From the NCBI GenBank assembly GCA_029834535.1, contig JAQMWT010000586.1, positions 1-64,000 of the forward strand: 64,000 bases of DNA, in the 5' to 3' direction. Below are positions 10,770 to 19,000 of this stretch, piece by piece (positions within the stretch are counted from its first letter, which is position 1; every line of letters starts with the position of its first letter). The stretch is from Chrysophaeum taylorii (taxonomy: Eukaryota; Sar; Pelagophyceae; Pelagomonadales; Pelagomonadaceae). Below the pieces are notes generated by a model. The model searched no databases. It worked only from the letters and a program-made list of their open reading frames with translations, and was not told the origin of the DNA. A program made the position numbers and the translations under genes.

Positions 10770-11160
10770 AAGAAGCGGCTTTAGCGGCGCGGAGGTGCCG
10801 AGACGCCGGAGGGCTCCACAAAAGCCGCCGGCGGCACCGGAGAAGCCGCCACGGCGCTGGAGGGCGCCACTAAAGCCTTCGGCGCCGCCAAAGCCGCCGG
10901 GGCCTCCGGCGGCGGCGTCACCGGCGCCGCCAAAGGCGCTGGCGCCTTCGGCGCCTTTCGCGCCTCCAGCGCCGGCCCCGAAGGCTTCGACGCCTCCTTC
11001 GGCGCCTTCGGCGCTTTGGCGCCTTCGGCGCTTTGGGGCCTTCGGCGCCTTCGGCGCTTCGGCGCCTTTTCGCCACCTTTTCGGCGCCTTCGGCGCCTTC
11101 GGCGCCTTTTCGCCACCTTTTCGGCGCCTTCGGCGCCGGCGCCTCCGGCGCCGGTACTTT
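10770..11160. repeat. Degenerate GGCGCC/TTCGGCGCC minisatellite
   Basis: Nine- to 18-base units built on CTTCGGCGC and CGCCGGAGGCGCC recur across about 390 bp and become nearly perfect at 11030-11130, including two copies of a CGCCTTTTCGCCACC variant. Because GGCGCC is its own complement, single strands can fold into stacked hairpins. Long open frames on both strands here are a by-product of the lack of AT-rich stop codons. Confidence 0.85.
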
Positions 11161-11216
11161 TTTTCCGGCACGGGGGGTCCGGAAACGTCCGTTTTTCTGT
11201 TTGTTTGTCCCTCGAT

Positions 11217-11227
11217 TTAGGGTAAGG
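11217..11227 (+). promoter_or_regulatory. TTAGGGTAAGG motif
   Basis: One of several near-identical TTAGGGT(A/T)A motifs; the others lie just upstream of host genes (26370-26377 on the minus strand, 39051, 39233, 44641 on the minus strand). This one is between the recombinase element and the Helitron relic. Confidence 0.3.
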
Positions 11228-11274
11228 ATCATGTAGGCGCGAGAGTAAGCATCAGGTAGGCGCGAGAGCCAGAC

Positions 11275-11810
11275 AGTGATCCTCCAAGCCGTCTACGGCG
11301 ACCTCGCAGACTATTTCCACGACCCGCGGCGGCTCTTTCAACGCGCCATTCTCACGCCCCGTCGAAACGATGTTGTCGATGCTGACAACGCGCGCATGAC
11401 CGCGGCCTTTTTTTCCTGAAGACGAGGCGTCGGAGTTCTTTTCGGCCGACTAGGTTGGGTCGGAAGCCGACGCCTCGCTCTTTACAGTCGAGTTTTCAAC
11501 TCCCTGACAACCAACGGGATGCTGACTTTGAGCGCGAGCTTAAAGTCTTCGAAACCTCGACCCGTCGCACGGCCACTGCAACGGTACCAGATACATGATC
11601 GATCGTGTCGTTGTCACCGAGGCTCCTCCAACCTGTATCCCGTAAGGCCCGCCGACGCCAAACGATCACCAAGAGCCAGGGCCAGACGCCCCGCGAGGTC
11701 GGCGTCCTCTTGCCCACAAGCCCGTCTTCTGTCACGTCCAGCTCTACGTGGCTCTCTGTCGATCGGCAACCCCGAGAATATGCTCTTCTGAGTCGACGAC
11801 TCCACCCTAC
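11275..11810 (+). pseudogene. Helitron PIF1-type helicase, C-terminal relic
   Basis: Pieces in shifting frames follow the order of the Helitron helicase C-terminal half. VYGDLADYF followed by RAILTPRRNDVVDADN is near 11290-11390. A VEFFNSL block is near 11490. CNGTRYMIDRVVVTEAPP is at about 11575-11630, TITKSQGQTPREVGV at about 11665-11710, and QLYVAL near 11740-11760. These match the helicase motifs R-A-I-L-t-p-N, e-f-l-N, l-C-N-G-T-R, T-I-N-K-S-Q-G-Q-T and Q-L-Y-V-A-L-S-R. Walker A/B and the HUH Rep domain are absent, so this is a truncated tail with several frame changes. Its left boundary nearly touches the inverted repeat of the recombinase element. Confidence 0.75.
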
Positions 11811-11867
11811 CTCACACGTGCTCCGCAATACAGATAAGCCCCCTCCCGGCGTCTACACGTGCACTGT

Positions 11868-12155
11868 AGGTGAACTTACTGGGACCAGGTGAACTTACTG
11901 GGGTTAGAGATTGGGACTAGGTGAGCTGAGTGCCCAGGTGAACTAACTGGGACCAGGTGAACTAACTGGGACCAGGTGAACTTTCTGGGGTGTTTAGAGT
12001 AAACTCAAGGGTTGGCGGCGCGTGCGGATCACAGCAGCTTGGATTGGCGGGGGTGAGAGCGACGAGCTCAAAGGAGAGTGGGGTGAGTGGGTGTGAGCAC
12101 GAGTGGGTTTACGCCGAACTTACTGGGGTTAGAGATTGGGACTAGGTGAACTTAC
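11868..12155 (+). repeat. Interrupted 19-bp minisatellite, AGGTGAACTTACTGGGACC type
   Basis: Units starting AGGTGAACT recur at about 11868, 11887, 11937, 11956 and 11975 with small variants. The longer segment GAACTTACTGGGGTTAGAGATTGGGACTAGGTGA occurs at about 11890 and again at about 12116. It directly follows the Helitron helicase relic and may be the degenerate tail of that element. No clear Helitron 3' hairpin with a CTRR end was found. Confidence 0.8.
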
Positions 12156-12325
12156 TGGCCTGCACTTGTATTTTTATTGTCCGAGTCCGAAGACATTGCT
12201 GTGTAACAACGGATTTTTTTGTAACTTCCCCGAAATCACCCCCCCCAAAAAAATAAAAAATCCTCGATTCGCAAACCCGCATATTCGACAAAATTGTCCT
12301 CTTTTGCTTCTAGGATTCGAATAGG
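12156..12325. other. Upstream region of the small membrane protein gene
   Basis: AT-richer sequence with C and A runs at 12241-12258 and a polypyrimidine tract ending in TTTTGCTTCTAG at 12302-12313, just 12 bases before the ATG. That looks like a 3' splice acceptor, so the transcript may have a 5'-UTR intron or an upstream exon that is not identified. Confidence 0.4.
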
Positions 12326-12775
12326 ATGATCCTTCGGCGAATTATCATCGCGTCGGTCGTGTCGTGGGTAGCGAGCGTGATCCTGTTTTTGGGGTCGTAC
12401 GCGGTGCCCATCATGTCTGACCCGGACCTCCAGGGGAGTCTGGTGCTGACTGTGGGGATCGTGCCCCTCGTCGCGCTTGGTGCCCGGTTCTACTACAGGA
12501 CGGGCGACAAGACTCACGGGTTGAAGGTGGGGCTTGCCATGTTTGCGCTCGCCGCGATCCTCGACGCGACGATCACTGTCCCCGTCTTTATGATACCGAA
12601 CGGCGAGGACCACGTGGAGTTTTTCACGGATCCTGGTTTCTGGTTGATCTCGGTTTTGTACGTCGGGACGGTGGTTGTCTACTGGTACCTGATCAAAGAT
12701 GAAGCCAAGAAGCCCCCCCAAACAACAACAACAACAACAACAACGACCTATAGCGCGATCTCGAGCGAAGCATAG
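12326..12775 (+). CDS. Small four-helix integral membrane protein (DUF5367-like)
   Basis: The 149-residue product has four hydrophobic segments at about residues 6-29, 40-55, 66-90 and 103-122. A charged RFYYRTGDKTHG loop follows the second, and the third continues into AAILDATITVPVFM. The tail is a Thr run (TTTTTTTTT) from a CAA/ACA repeat and is probably cytoplasmic. Size, helix spacing and the D-x-x-I-T-V-P motif resemble small bacterial DUF5367-type proteins, whose function is unknown. If that holds, the gene may be of bacterial ancestry with a low-complexity eukaryotic tail. It is isolated between the transposon island and a microsatellite-rich spacer. Confidence 0.6.
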   Translation: MILRRIIIASVVSWVASVILFLGSYAVPIMSDPDLQGSLVLTVGIVPLVALGARFYYRTGDKTHGLKVGLAMFALAAILDATITVPVFMIPNGEDHVEFFTDPGFWLISVLYVGTVVVYWYLIKDEAKKPPQTTTTTTTTTYSAISSEA

Positions 12776-13052
12776 GAGGTGTGGTCCTACCTAACTACTG
12801 TGGGGAAAGTGGATGATGCGGATGCCATGGACCTGGAGGTCGGAGTGGCCGAGGTGGCGGATGGGACACGGGGCGGAGGCTTTGAGGTGAAAGGTCGCCA
12901 AATTGTCGAAGAAGCGGGGTTCGACGTGGGAGCGCGGGCACCAGGTGGGGACGACTAGCGCCATTCGGGGCGAGGAGGGTCTTAATAGTCGCGTAAAGTA
13001 TGCTATGATGCATCGTGTAGTTGGGGTGGGTCCATTTCTACCTACATGAGGG

Positions 13053-13076
13053 GCTCGCTCGCTCGCTCGCTCGCTC
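13053..13076. repeat. (CTCG)n microsatellite
   Basis: Six uninterrupted tetranucleotide units in the spacer between convergent genes. Confidence 0.9.
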
Positions 13077-13127
13077 CCTCCAAAAAAAGGCAACCAACCG
13101 CCCGCGTGCCTCAGCACATCGCACGGA

Positions 13128-13176
13128 GAACGAACGAACGAACGAACGAACGAACGAACGAACGAACGAACGAACG
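13128..13176. repeat. (ACGA)n microsatellite
   Basis: About twelve perfect tetranucleotide units, the longest simple repeat in the left half of the window. Confidence 0.95.
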
Positions 13177-13353
13177 ATAGGGAGGAGGTGCAGCAAAAGA
13201 AGCAGAGTCGCCGCGAGGATCGTATGAGAAGAAATACCCCCGCGTGGCACCACATCGTCTCTCTCGATCCACACATCAGATGGCACGGAGGCCCGGGCGA
13301 CCACGGTATTTAAGGAGAATAGGTATCGTAATAAGTTCGATTTGCGGGAAACA

Positions 13354-15186
13354 CTAGTGGCATTCGAAGGACTTGACGAGGGGCGGGGCGCAGGCGGGAT
13401 CGAAGCAGAGGGCGCCGATGTCGACGTCGGTCATTTCCGTGGAAATGCCGGAGGAGCAGGTAGCCCCCGGGGTGCGTGGGGAGTCGCGATGATCGTCGAA
13501 CCAGGCCGTCGGGTTGGGCCCACGGGGTTCGTAGTAGCGGGCGACGCTTTCTAGAACGGAACGTCGGTCGTCGGAGGAGAAGGGGGTCTCGACGCAGGTG
13601 GTGTTCGGCTTGGTCCACGGGAGAATGGCGAGGTCGCGGAGGTAGGCTTCGAGGCGGGTGCGGTAGTCGGCCATGGCTTCCAAGCGGCGTCGAAACCGGG
13701 ATAGGTCGACGGCGCCGGCTTTCTCGAGCTCGACCGGGAGATCGTCCCATTTGTCGACGAAGACGAAGGGGGCCTTGTGCGGGAAGTCTGCGGTGCCGTC
13801 GCGCCAGAAGCGCGCGGGGTCCTCGCAGCCCTTGGCCGAGGCACCGGCGTCGGTGTTGTAGGTGGCGTCGATAACCGGAACGGCGCCGAGGGCCATCGCG
13901 GCGACGACGCGGCCGGTCGAGTAGACGTCGCCGGCCGCGCAGATCGCGAACATCGAGCCCGCAACGTTCGCGCGCCAGGCGCTGCCTGCGTAGTCCTCGG
14001 GGTCCGGGGGGGGGAAGGGGGGCGGGACGTCGACCGCGACGGTGCCGAACGGCGCGGCCTGCGGGTCGACCGTCGCCTCGAAGCGCGCGCCGCGGCGCGC
14101 CTCGGCGGCGAGGGCTTTGATGTCTCCGGCGCCGCCGCCTTGGTGCACGTAGGTGACGAGGGAAAGGCGGCTGGGCTTGCGGACGTTGACCGAAAAGGCG
14201 TCGTTGAACAAGAAGGGTCTGCGGTCGGGAGGTAGCCAACGAGCGTTCGCGACTGCCAGAGCGTCGGCTTCCGACTCGTTGCCCATCGCGTAATCGACGA
14301 GGCCCTCGAGGCCCTGGGGCCACCACAAGGCCCCGATCTTCTCGCACTGCGCACCCCCCGCGTCGTCCGACACGAGGATCCTGTGGTGGGTCTGCGGAAG
14401 CGCGAGGCGGCACGCGACGTCGCCCGAGACGACGACTACGAGCGGTTCCGGGTAGCTCAGGACGCGCCGGAGAAGCCTCGAACGTAGCACGAGGTCCGGG
14501 GTGTAGTCGTAGACGCAGGTTGGATCCAAGACCTCTTCGTCGAGGCCCGGTTGCCGCCGCCGATGCCCCACGTCGACGAGAGACGCGCTATCGAGCCCGA
14601 GGTCCGACGAGAGCGCCTCGTAGTCCCACTCGTAGTCCAGACCGGTGTACCTCACGTCGACGAACACCAGGGACCGTGGTTTGATGCGCCGCGTCTCGAG
14701 GGCCCAAATCAGCTTCTCGCGCGACCCGTAAAAGTGGCTCGTCGCCAGGACGCGACGCCTCCCCGTCGTCGCCTTTGGCCCGTTGAGCGCGTACCGCCAG
14801 TACGCGTACGTCTGCTCGCCGAAGCACGGCGCGTGCACGAAGTGCTCGTCGACGCGCACGGCGGGCTCCAGGTCACCCGCCGACCACTCGGACACCACCA
14901 CAGCCGACGCGTTCATGCTGTGCGCGGCGAGCCGCGTGGCGATCGCGTCGCCCGGCTCATCAACGCTCGGAACGGTCCGGGGCTTGAGGCCGCCGGCGAT
15001 GGCGACGGACCAGAGGGCAAAGCCTCCTACCGCCGCCGCGCCCACCCGCCACCCCGTCTTCGTCTTCGTCTTCGTCTTCGTCTTGTCTTGTTGTTGGGGA
15101 GAAGAAAAGGTCCGATAGGGTGAGGAGGAAACCATCATCGGAGCCTTTTGTCTCGGAAACCTCGTGACGTCAATTTCTCCTCCCAT
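13354..15186 (-). CDS. Exostosin-like type II membrane glycosyltransferase
   Basis: The 610-residue product has a short cytoplasmic N-terminus with a KTKTKTKT run, one membrane anchor at about residues 45-64 and a long luminal domain, the plan of Golgi glycosyltransferases. The C-terminal third has MFAICAAGDVYSTGRVVAAMALGAVPV, split here as FAICAAGD and STGRVVAAMALGAVPVI. This is the exostosin/RXYLT1-type nucleotide-sugar block (f-x-l-P-x-G ... R-x-x-e-A-l-x-x-G-x-x-P-V). A role in glycan assembly in the Golgi is inferred; donor and acceptor are unknown. A second in-frame Met pair at residues 17-18 could be the start instead. It is divergent from the ankyrin gene across about 100 bp. Confidence 0.65.
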   Translation of the reverse strand: MGGEIDVTRFPRQKAPMMVSSSPYRTFSSPQQQDKTKTKTKTKTGWRVGAAAVGGFALWSVAIAGGLKPRTVPSVDEPGDAIATRLAAHSMNASAVVVSEWSAGDLEPAVRVDEHFVHAPCFGEQTYAYWRYALNGPKATTGRRRVLATSHFYGSREKLIWALETRRIKPRSLVFVDVRYTGLDYEWDYEALSSDLGLDSASLVDVGHRRRQPGLDEEVLDPTCVYDYTPDLVLRSRLLRRVLSYPEPLVVVVSGDVACRLALPQTHHRILVSDDAGGAQCEKIGALWWPQGLEGLVDYAMGNESEADALAVANARWLPPDRRPFLFNDAFSVNVRKPSRLSLVTYVHQGGGAGDIKALAAEARRGARFEATVDPQAAPFGTVAVDVPPPFPPPDPEDYAGSAWRANVAGSMFAICAAGDVYSTGRVVAAMALGAVPVIDATYNTDAGASAKGCEDPARFWRDGTADFPHKAPFVFVDKWDDLPVELEKAGAVDLSRFRRRLEAMADYRTRLEAYLRDLAILPWTKPNTTCVETPFSSDDRRSVLESVARYYEPRGPNPTAWFDDHRDSPRTPGATCSSGISTEMTDVDIGALCFDPACAPPLVKSFECH

Positions 15187-15282
15187 CCCTTATCCCTTGG
15201 GGGGAAGATAGATCGGCGTAGTTATGATAATAGTTACCCGCGAGCCGCCAAGAAGATGTGTTGTTAGGACGAAAGGACGGAG

Positions 15283-15921
15283 ATGGCCTTTATGCGGTGT
15301 TGCATTCGGGGGTCGGGCCAGGGGCGGGGGTCCCGGGAAATGCGATACGACCTCGTCGACGCGACACCCCGGTCGAGCGAGAAGAAGTCGTCGTCCAGCA
15401 AGTCGAAATTGTCGCAGGAGGCCTTGTTCGAGGCGTCGGAGAGCGGGAACCGCGAGGAGGTGCGGAGGCACGTCGAGGACGGGTTCAACGTGAACGTCGT
15501 CGACCAAGAAGACGGCTACACGGCACTCCTGCTCGCGAGCGAGTGCGGCAAGCTCGGCGTCGTCGAGGAACTGGTCCACGCGGGCGCCGCGCTGGACGCG
15601 AAAGACTCCTTTGGACGAACGGCGCTATACGCGGCGGCTGTCGCCGGGCACGCCGACGTTGTGGCCCTCCTCTCCCACGCCGGCGCCGACGCGAACGCCG
15701 CCGACGACGACGGCAGAACTCCCTTCTGGGCCACGTGCGCTCTCAGGCATCTCCAGGTCGCGTCCTTTCTTTTGGACGTCGCCGGAGTCCCCCTCGACGC
15801 GCGCGATCACTCGAGCAAGTCCCCTCTCGCCCACGCGATCGAATCGGGCCACGCCGACGTCATCGATTTCCTCAAGCAGCGCGGCGCCAAGGACTCCGAC
15901 GACGCCCGCCTCGCCGCGTGA
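15283..15921 (+). CDS. Ankyrin-repeat protein
   Basis: This 212-residue protein has a Ser/Lys-rich head and about five ankyrin repeats from residue 43. Repeat signatures include DGYTALLLASECGKLGVVEEL, split as DGYTALLLA and GKLGVVEEL, then FGRTALYAAAVAGHADVVALL-type (GRTALYAAA, GHADVVALL), DGRTPFWAT and KSPLAHAIESGHADVIDFL-type repeats. Ankyrin arrays mediate protein binding; no enzymatic domain is attached. The ATG at 15283 gives a 19-residue extension before a second Met at 15340, and either may start the protein. It is convergent with the EML gene, 160 bp away. Confidence 0.8.
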   Translation: MAFMRCCIRGSGQGRGSREMRYDLVDATPRSSEKKSSSSKSKLSQEALFEASESGNREEVRRHVEDGFNVNVVDQEDGYTALLLASECGKLGVVEELVHAGAALDAKDSFGRTALYAAAVAGHADVVALLSHAGADANAADDDGRTPFWATCALRHLQVASFLLDVAGVPLDARDHSSKSPLAHAIESGHADVIDFLKQRGAKDSDDARLAA

Positions 15922-16081
15922 CGACGTTCTTTTTCACTCCGCCGCCGAACGACGACTCTACGACGAAGGAAAAGATGATCCTCGATTGTGGTGGTGGTGT
16001 TGTTGTACGATGCCTTTCTTCTTTCTTCTTCTTCTTCTAAGCACCCAAGAGTTTTGTCCACAACAACAACGCGGTCGATCG

Positions 16082-19000
16082 CTAAGGCGCGGCGGCGATC
16101 GTCCACGCGGCGACGCTCCGGTCGTGCTGGCCGATCGTGATGAGGTGGGTGCCCGCGCTCGTGAAAGCGACGCTCGCAACCGCAGAGACGTGGGAGTGCG
16201 AACAGGTGAGGGGCATGGCGTGCTGGGCGCTGGGGTATCGGAAGAGGCGGACCTCGCCGGCGTCGTCGCCGACGGCCAGGAAGCGCCGGTCGGAGGTCGC
16301 GTTGGTGGAGGTGAGGCTGACTTTGGGGTCGCGCGTCTTCTCGCCGGAGAGCGTGGGCCAGCACCCCTGGACGGGCCACCCGTAGATGCAGGACCACGTG
16401 GCCCACTCGGCGTCCTTGAGCTGCGAGGGGAGGCGGACGTGGCTCCCGTCGTCGACGGCGTGGTAGAGGTGTTCCAGGTCGGCCGCGTCCGACTGGAGGT
16501 ACGCCGAGTCGGCGGAGAAGTCGAGGTGCGTCACGCAGTCGTTGTGCTTGGTGCATTTGGCGAGGAGCTCGGTGGTGGCCGCGTCGTAGACGTAAATCTT
16601 GTGATCCATCGAACCCACGGCAAACTTTGTCGAATCGGGCGAGTACCTGGCACACCGGATCCAGTATCGCGAGTCGCGGCCCTCGTGGAGCACCTCGAGG
16701 CTCTCGGCGTCGAGCACCAAGAATACCCCATCCTTGGGATGCCTCGCGCCCGAAACGGTGCCGCCCATGCCGACGAGGAGCCGCTTGCCGTCCGGAGGCG
16801 ACCACTCGAGCGCCCGAACCGGACCGTCGAGCTTGGCTTTCCGAAGGAGCCGCCGGAGGCCGACGGACCACACGCGCAGCGTCTGGTCGTCGCCGGCCGT
16901 CGCGAAGACGTCGTCGTCCGAGGGATGCGCAGCAGCGGCCCACAGCTCGTCGCGGAAATGGCCCTCGGCCAAGAGAGTTACCGAGCCCGATTCTTTGGCG
17001 ATCTCGTAGAGCTCCGAGGAGGCCGTCGCCACCAGGATCTTGGCTACTTTGCCCCGCGCGAGGCCGAGCCGCACCGACCGCACCGAGAGCTCGAGCGGCG
17101 GTATGGAGGCCTCGGAGATGTCGAACGTCTTGACGTGCTTGAGCTGCGGGGACCAGAGCTTGACCAAGCCGTCGCTCGCGCCCGTCGCGACGCAAGCTTC
17201 GGTGGCGTGGATCGATTCTACTGCGTGGTCGTGGGCGCGGATCACCTTCTCGCACGTCCGGCCCTTCCAGACGTAGAGATGGCCTCGTGTCGTGCCGGTC
17301 ACGCACCGCTCGGATACGGCGGCCGCGCACAGCATCTGGACGTCGGGATCGGCCGACGCCCACAACGGTTCGGTCGCGGCGAGCGATGAGCCCGAACGCG
17401 TCCAGAAGTAGACGTGTGCGTCGCCACCCGTCGCGAGCTCAAAGTAAGAAGAAGACTGCTCGTCGCCGTTGTTCGGGGCGGGGGGCGTCGCGAAACACGC
17501 GAACCGCACCACCCGATGTCCCGAGGCGACGGCCGCTTGGAGGTAAGCGTCGTGCCACTCGCCGCTCGGCGAGAACCACAAGGCCAAAGAGCTGTCGTTG
17601 TCAGCACCCAGCGACGCGAGCCTCTGTCCACACGCCGGGGCAAACGCGAGCGCGCGAACGCGGGCACGGTGGTATGGAAAGAACTTGACCGCGGCGCGCG
17701 CGGCACGGCTGTCCCAGACGTGAACGGCGGGCCTCGCGGCCACCTCGCCCGAGGCCGCGAAGCGTCCATCGGACGAGACGGCGATCGCCGAGACGGTGTG
17801 ATCGTGGCCGTGGTAGTACCTCTGGGTGTGCGACGTCGGCGAATATACGACTGCGAGTTTAGAGACCGGATAGATGATCTCTCCATCGTTGTTGTACGCG
17901 ATTGCCGACCGCGTCGTCTCGGTCTGACACCCGTGGACCCACGCCAACCGGATCCGAAGGTCGGGGGGCTCGAGAGCGGGCTTGGGAGCATCGCTCGGAG
18001 GCACGGCCGAGAGCAGCCACGACGCGTTGTTGTTATTGACCACCTTGTTCGTCACCTCGTCGTCGTCGTCGTCGTCGCCACCTCCGGACAACCCGTCGAT
18101 GTTCTTGGCGATGGCGTGCTCGGCAACTGTGGGTTGCTGCTGCTTATCCTGGGTGTTGGTCACCTCCGTCGTAGCGGCCGCCTTGTTCATGTTCTCGGCC
18201 TCTCTCTCGGCGGCGAGGTCGTCGACGACGTGCGCCCACTGGAAGATACAGCGGTCGGTGGCCGAGCACGTGACGAGGTGGGAATCGGCGCCGGCCCACC
18301 GAACCTTGGTGATGTTGGCGGCGTGGGCACGGTACTCCTTGCACTTGGCGAGCGACGAGGTACACGGGTAGCGGTAGAGTCGGAGTCGCCCAAAGCTGTC
18401 GCCCGCGGCCAACGCGGGCTTGCGGCGACTCTTGAACGCGCAATCGACGGCCGTCACCTCGGTGCCGTCGTTCTGCGCGGGCCACGCGCCCTGGGCGGCC
18501 CAGGTCCGTGGGCACGTGAGCGTCGCCCACTTGACGTCCTTGAGTCTCGACGCGGCCGGAATGTACATGCCCGTGTCGGCTTCGAAGAAACAGAGCTCGT
18601 CGGCGGCGCAGTTTGATTGGAGGTATTGGATGTTGCCGGTCGACTGCGCGAAGTCGAGGTGCCGAATGCACGAGTTGTGCTGGGTGATCATGTTCTGGAG
18701 CTTGAGGATGCCGGAGTCGAAGACGTAGACGTAGATCCTCGCGTCCCACGAGCCCACCGCGAGCAGCTCGCCCGAGGGCGCGTACTTGATCTCGGTGATC
18801 CATTTTTGCGAATCGCGAGTCTCGTGGAGGACGCTGAAGTTGTCGAGATCGAGGACGACAAACTTTCCGTCGAACTGCTTGCTTTTCGACTTGATCGGCG
18901 ATCCGTAGCCGACCGCGAGATGCTTACCGTCGGGCGAATAAGCGCACGCGCGCGACATCATCTCGAGGCGGTGGGATCGAACTTGGCGACGTTCGAGAAT

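Larger units (their letters stand above)
7717..11191 (+). mobile_element. Candidate tyrosine-recombinase element bounded by 15-bp inverted repeats
   Basis: CGGACGTTTCCGGAC at 7717-7731 reappears exactly as its reverse complement at 11177-11191, flanking one intact recombinase gene. Each arm is itself a near-palindrome (CGGA and TCCG around CGTT), as expected for a recombinase binding site. The element would be about 3.5 kb and carry the recombinase, a 54-bp repeat pair at the 5' side and a GC-rich minisatellite at the 3' side. It lies between a Fanzor-like relic and a Helitron relic. Classical Cryptons lack terminal inverted repeats, so the boundary is a proposal. Confidence 0.4.
10583..11279. 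other. Non-coding tail of the recombinase element with GC minisatellite
   Basis: No gene is supported. From about 10740 the sequence becomes a GCC/GGC-rich minisatellite. The right 15-bp inverted repeat is at 11177-11191, followed by a GTTT-rich stretch and TTAGGGTAAGG at 11217-11227. A short direct repeat ending GTAGGCGCGAGAG occurs twice at about 11234-11266. Confidence 0.5.
12776..13353. other. Convergent intergenic spacer with microsatellites
   Basis: No gene is supported; open frames on the minus strand are produced by the repeats. It contains (CTCG)n at 13053-13076 and (ACGA)n at 13128-13176. Confidence 0.5.

Noticed and set aside
7699-11204. TCTGTTTGT direct repeat as a target-site duplication of the recombinase element
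   Set aside because: It is a simple-repeat sequence, not adjacent to the inverted repeats, so it is not good evidence.
10717-11232. Long Arg/Ala/Pro frames on both strands
   Set aside because: They arise from the GC minisatellite, which lacks stop codons; no natural protein features.
12791-13304. Minus-strand frames rich in Arg-Ser-Phe-Val repeats
   Set aside because: Translation of the ACGA/CTCG microsatellites.
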